A DNA stretch of 5,420 bases from Eggerthellaceae bacterium. Its GTDB lineage: Bacteria > Actinomycetota > Coriobacteriia > Coriobacteriales > Eggerthellaceae. The DNA is taken from NCBI GenBank assembly GCA_017459485.1, contig JAFUCW010000072.1:1-5420 (forward strand), in the 5' to 3' direction. The notes below the pieces were generated by a model. It did no database searches. It was not told where the DNA came from and saw nothing but the letters and a program-made list of their open reading frames with translations. Of the stretch, positions 4,602-5,420 are shown piece after piece; the first letter of the stretch is position 1, and each line of letters opens with the position of its first letter. A program made the position numbers and the translations under genes.

Positions 4602-5420
4602 TTAGGCGGCTTCGCTTTCGCCTTCACCTTCAGCCGCATTGCGCGCTGCAAGCTTTTGCGAGTAGCGGTAGGTGATGAAGGCCACCACGATGCCCGCGAT
4701 GCCGCACACCACCGTGTAGATCCAGATGTAGTCGTAGCCAGCCGTGCCGTATGCATCCAGCCAACCGCCGGCCAGCGCCGCGAAGTACACGTCGGGCAGG
4801 TAGCACAGCATGGAAATGATGCCGGTGGCGATGCCCGTCATGGCCAGTGGGATGCCCACTTCGGACAGAGTGGCGAAGTAGATGCCGCGCATGCCGGAGT
4901 AGACGATGGCGAACGCAAAGGAAATGGCCAGGCAGAGCACGAACATGCTCTTGGTCACGATGAGCAGAACGCACAGCACGGTCGCGATGATCAGGTAGAT
5001 GCCAAGCGTCTTGGACTTGGAGCCCAGTTTGTCGGACACGAAGCCGATGGCGAAGGTCATGATGGCTGCGATGATGTAGTTGCGGATAATAGCGTAGGTT
5101 GATGCCGTCGTCTCGTCCACGCCGAGCTCGTCGACCGTGTAGGCGCCCAGATAGCCGTTGCCAGCAGTAGTGAAGCTGAAGCAGCAGAAGATGAGGACGG
5201 CGATCATCCAAGTTCCCGGAAGCTTGAGGACCTTCACCACGTTGCCCATGCTGAAGGGTTCCTGCACGGCGTCCTCGTCCTCTTCGGCGCCTTGCACGTC
5301 GGCAGGCACGAAGAAGAACACGAGCGCCGAGAACACGAGGAACAGCGCGCCGGACACCCACAGCAGGTTGCGCCAGGCTTCGCCGAGCGCCTGCGGGTCA
5401 AGCGATCCGTCGCCGAGCAC
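4602..5420 (-). CDS. MFS transporter, C-terminal part (N-terminus beyond the right edge)
   Basis: The 272 visible residues are the second half of a major facilitator superfamily permease in the cytoplasmic membrane. The start lies outside the window; the GTG at the edge is not a convincing start. Hydrophobic helices occur at about residues 19-39 (probably TM6), 71-90, 108-129, 139-155, 158-176, 192-212 and 231-251, so TM6 to TM12 are present. The long acidic, charged loop AEEDEDAVQEPF (45-56) is the typical central cytoplasmic loop. GFVSDKLGSKSKT (126-138) matches the repeat of the MFS motif A after TM8, and LAGGWLDAYG (216-225) precedes TM12. The Glu/Ala-rich tail is cytoplasmic. It is the first gene in the visible row and is followed after 89 bp by the isomerase-like gene, so it probably brings in the compound these enzymes use. 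Substrate and energy coupling (proton or other) cannot be deduced. Confidence 0.92.
   Translation of the reverse strand: MLGDGSLDPQALGEAWRNLLWVSGALFLVFSALVFFFVPADVQGAEEDEDAVQEPFSMGNVVKVLKLPGTWMIAVLIFCCFSFTTAGNGYLGAYTVDELGVDETTASTYAIIRNYIIAAIMTFAIGFVSDKLGSKSKTLGIYLIIATVLCVLLIVTKSMFVLCLAISFAFAIVYSGMRGIYFATLSEVGIPLAMTGIATGIISMLCYLPDVYFAALAGGWLDAYGTAGYDYIWIYTVVCGIAGIVVAFITYRYSQKLAARNAAEGEGESEAA

Noticed and set aside
1..5420. CRISPR array, tRNA, rRNA, insertion sequence or defence system
   Set aside because: No regularly spaced repeats, no tRNA-like cloverleaf, no transposase and no nuclease or helicase motifs were seen on either strand.

Overview
The window looks like a high-GC Gram-positive chromosome, probably a gut-type member of the Coriobacteriia (Eggerthellaceae-like). 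This is an inference from strong GGA-rich Shine-Dalgarno sites, GC-rich codon use, an MttB-superfamily methyltransferase, and DUF3810-like and double zinc-ribbon protein fragments. It has two contrasting halves.

Right half (about 1959-5420, minus strand): three intact-looking genes read in the same direction. In order of transcription they are the C-terminal part of an MFS transporter (runs off the right edge), a TIM-barrel sugar phosphate isomerase/epimerase-like protein (319 aa), and a non-pyrrolysine MttB-family (trimethylamine methyltransferase family) protein of 480 aa. The last two have good ribosome binding sites, the intergenic gaps are under 100 bp and carry small inverted repeats, and a GC-rich hairpin lies just after the methyltransferase gene. 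The likely theme is uptake and catabolism of a small methylated, perhaps sugar- or polyol-related, compound. The substrate cannot be read from the sequence, and no corrinoid protein or reactivase is visible.

Middle (about 1473-1958): a previously easy-to-miss 56-codon minus-strand gene (1623-1793) with a near-ideal Shine-Dalgarno and one hydrophobic segment. It is preceded by a nested inverted repeat and followed, towards the convergent DUF3810 fragment, by a compact hairpin.

Left half (1-1472): a patchwork of gene remnants. A minus-strand coding-looking scrap at the edge abuts a frameshifted minus-strand phage tail/baseplate protein fragment. This abuts a plus-strand double zinc-ribbon fragment with no start codon and a truncated second ribbon, which runs out of frame into the C-terminal domain of a DUF3810-type putative zinc metalloprotease (HEAAH motif). 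That protein has lost its usual N-terminal membrane region. The joints are best explained by successive deletions or illegitimate recombination near a former prophage boundary. I see no complete novel defence or mobile system here.
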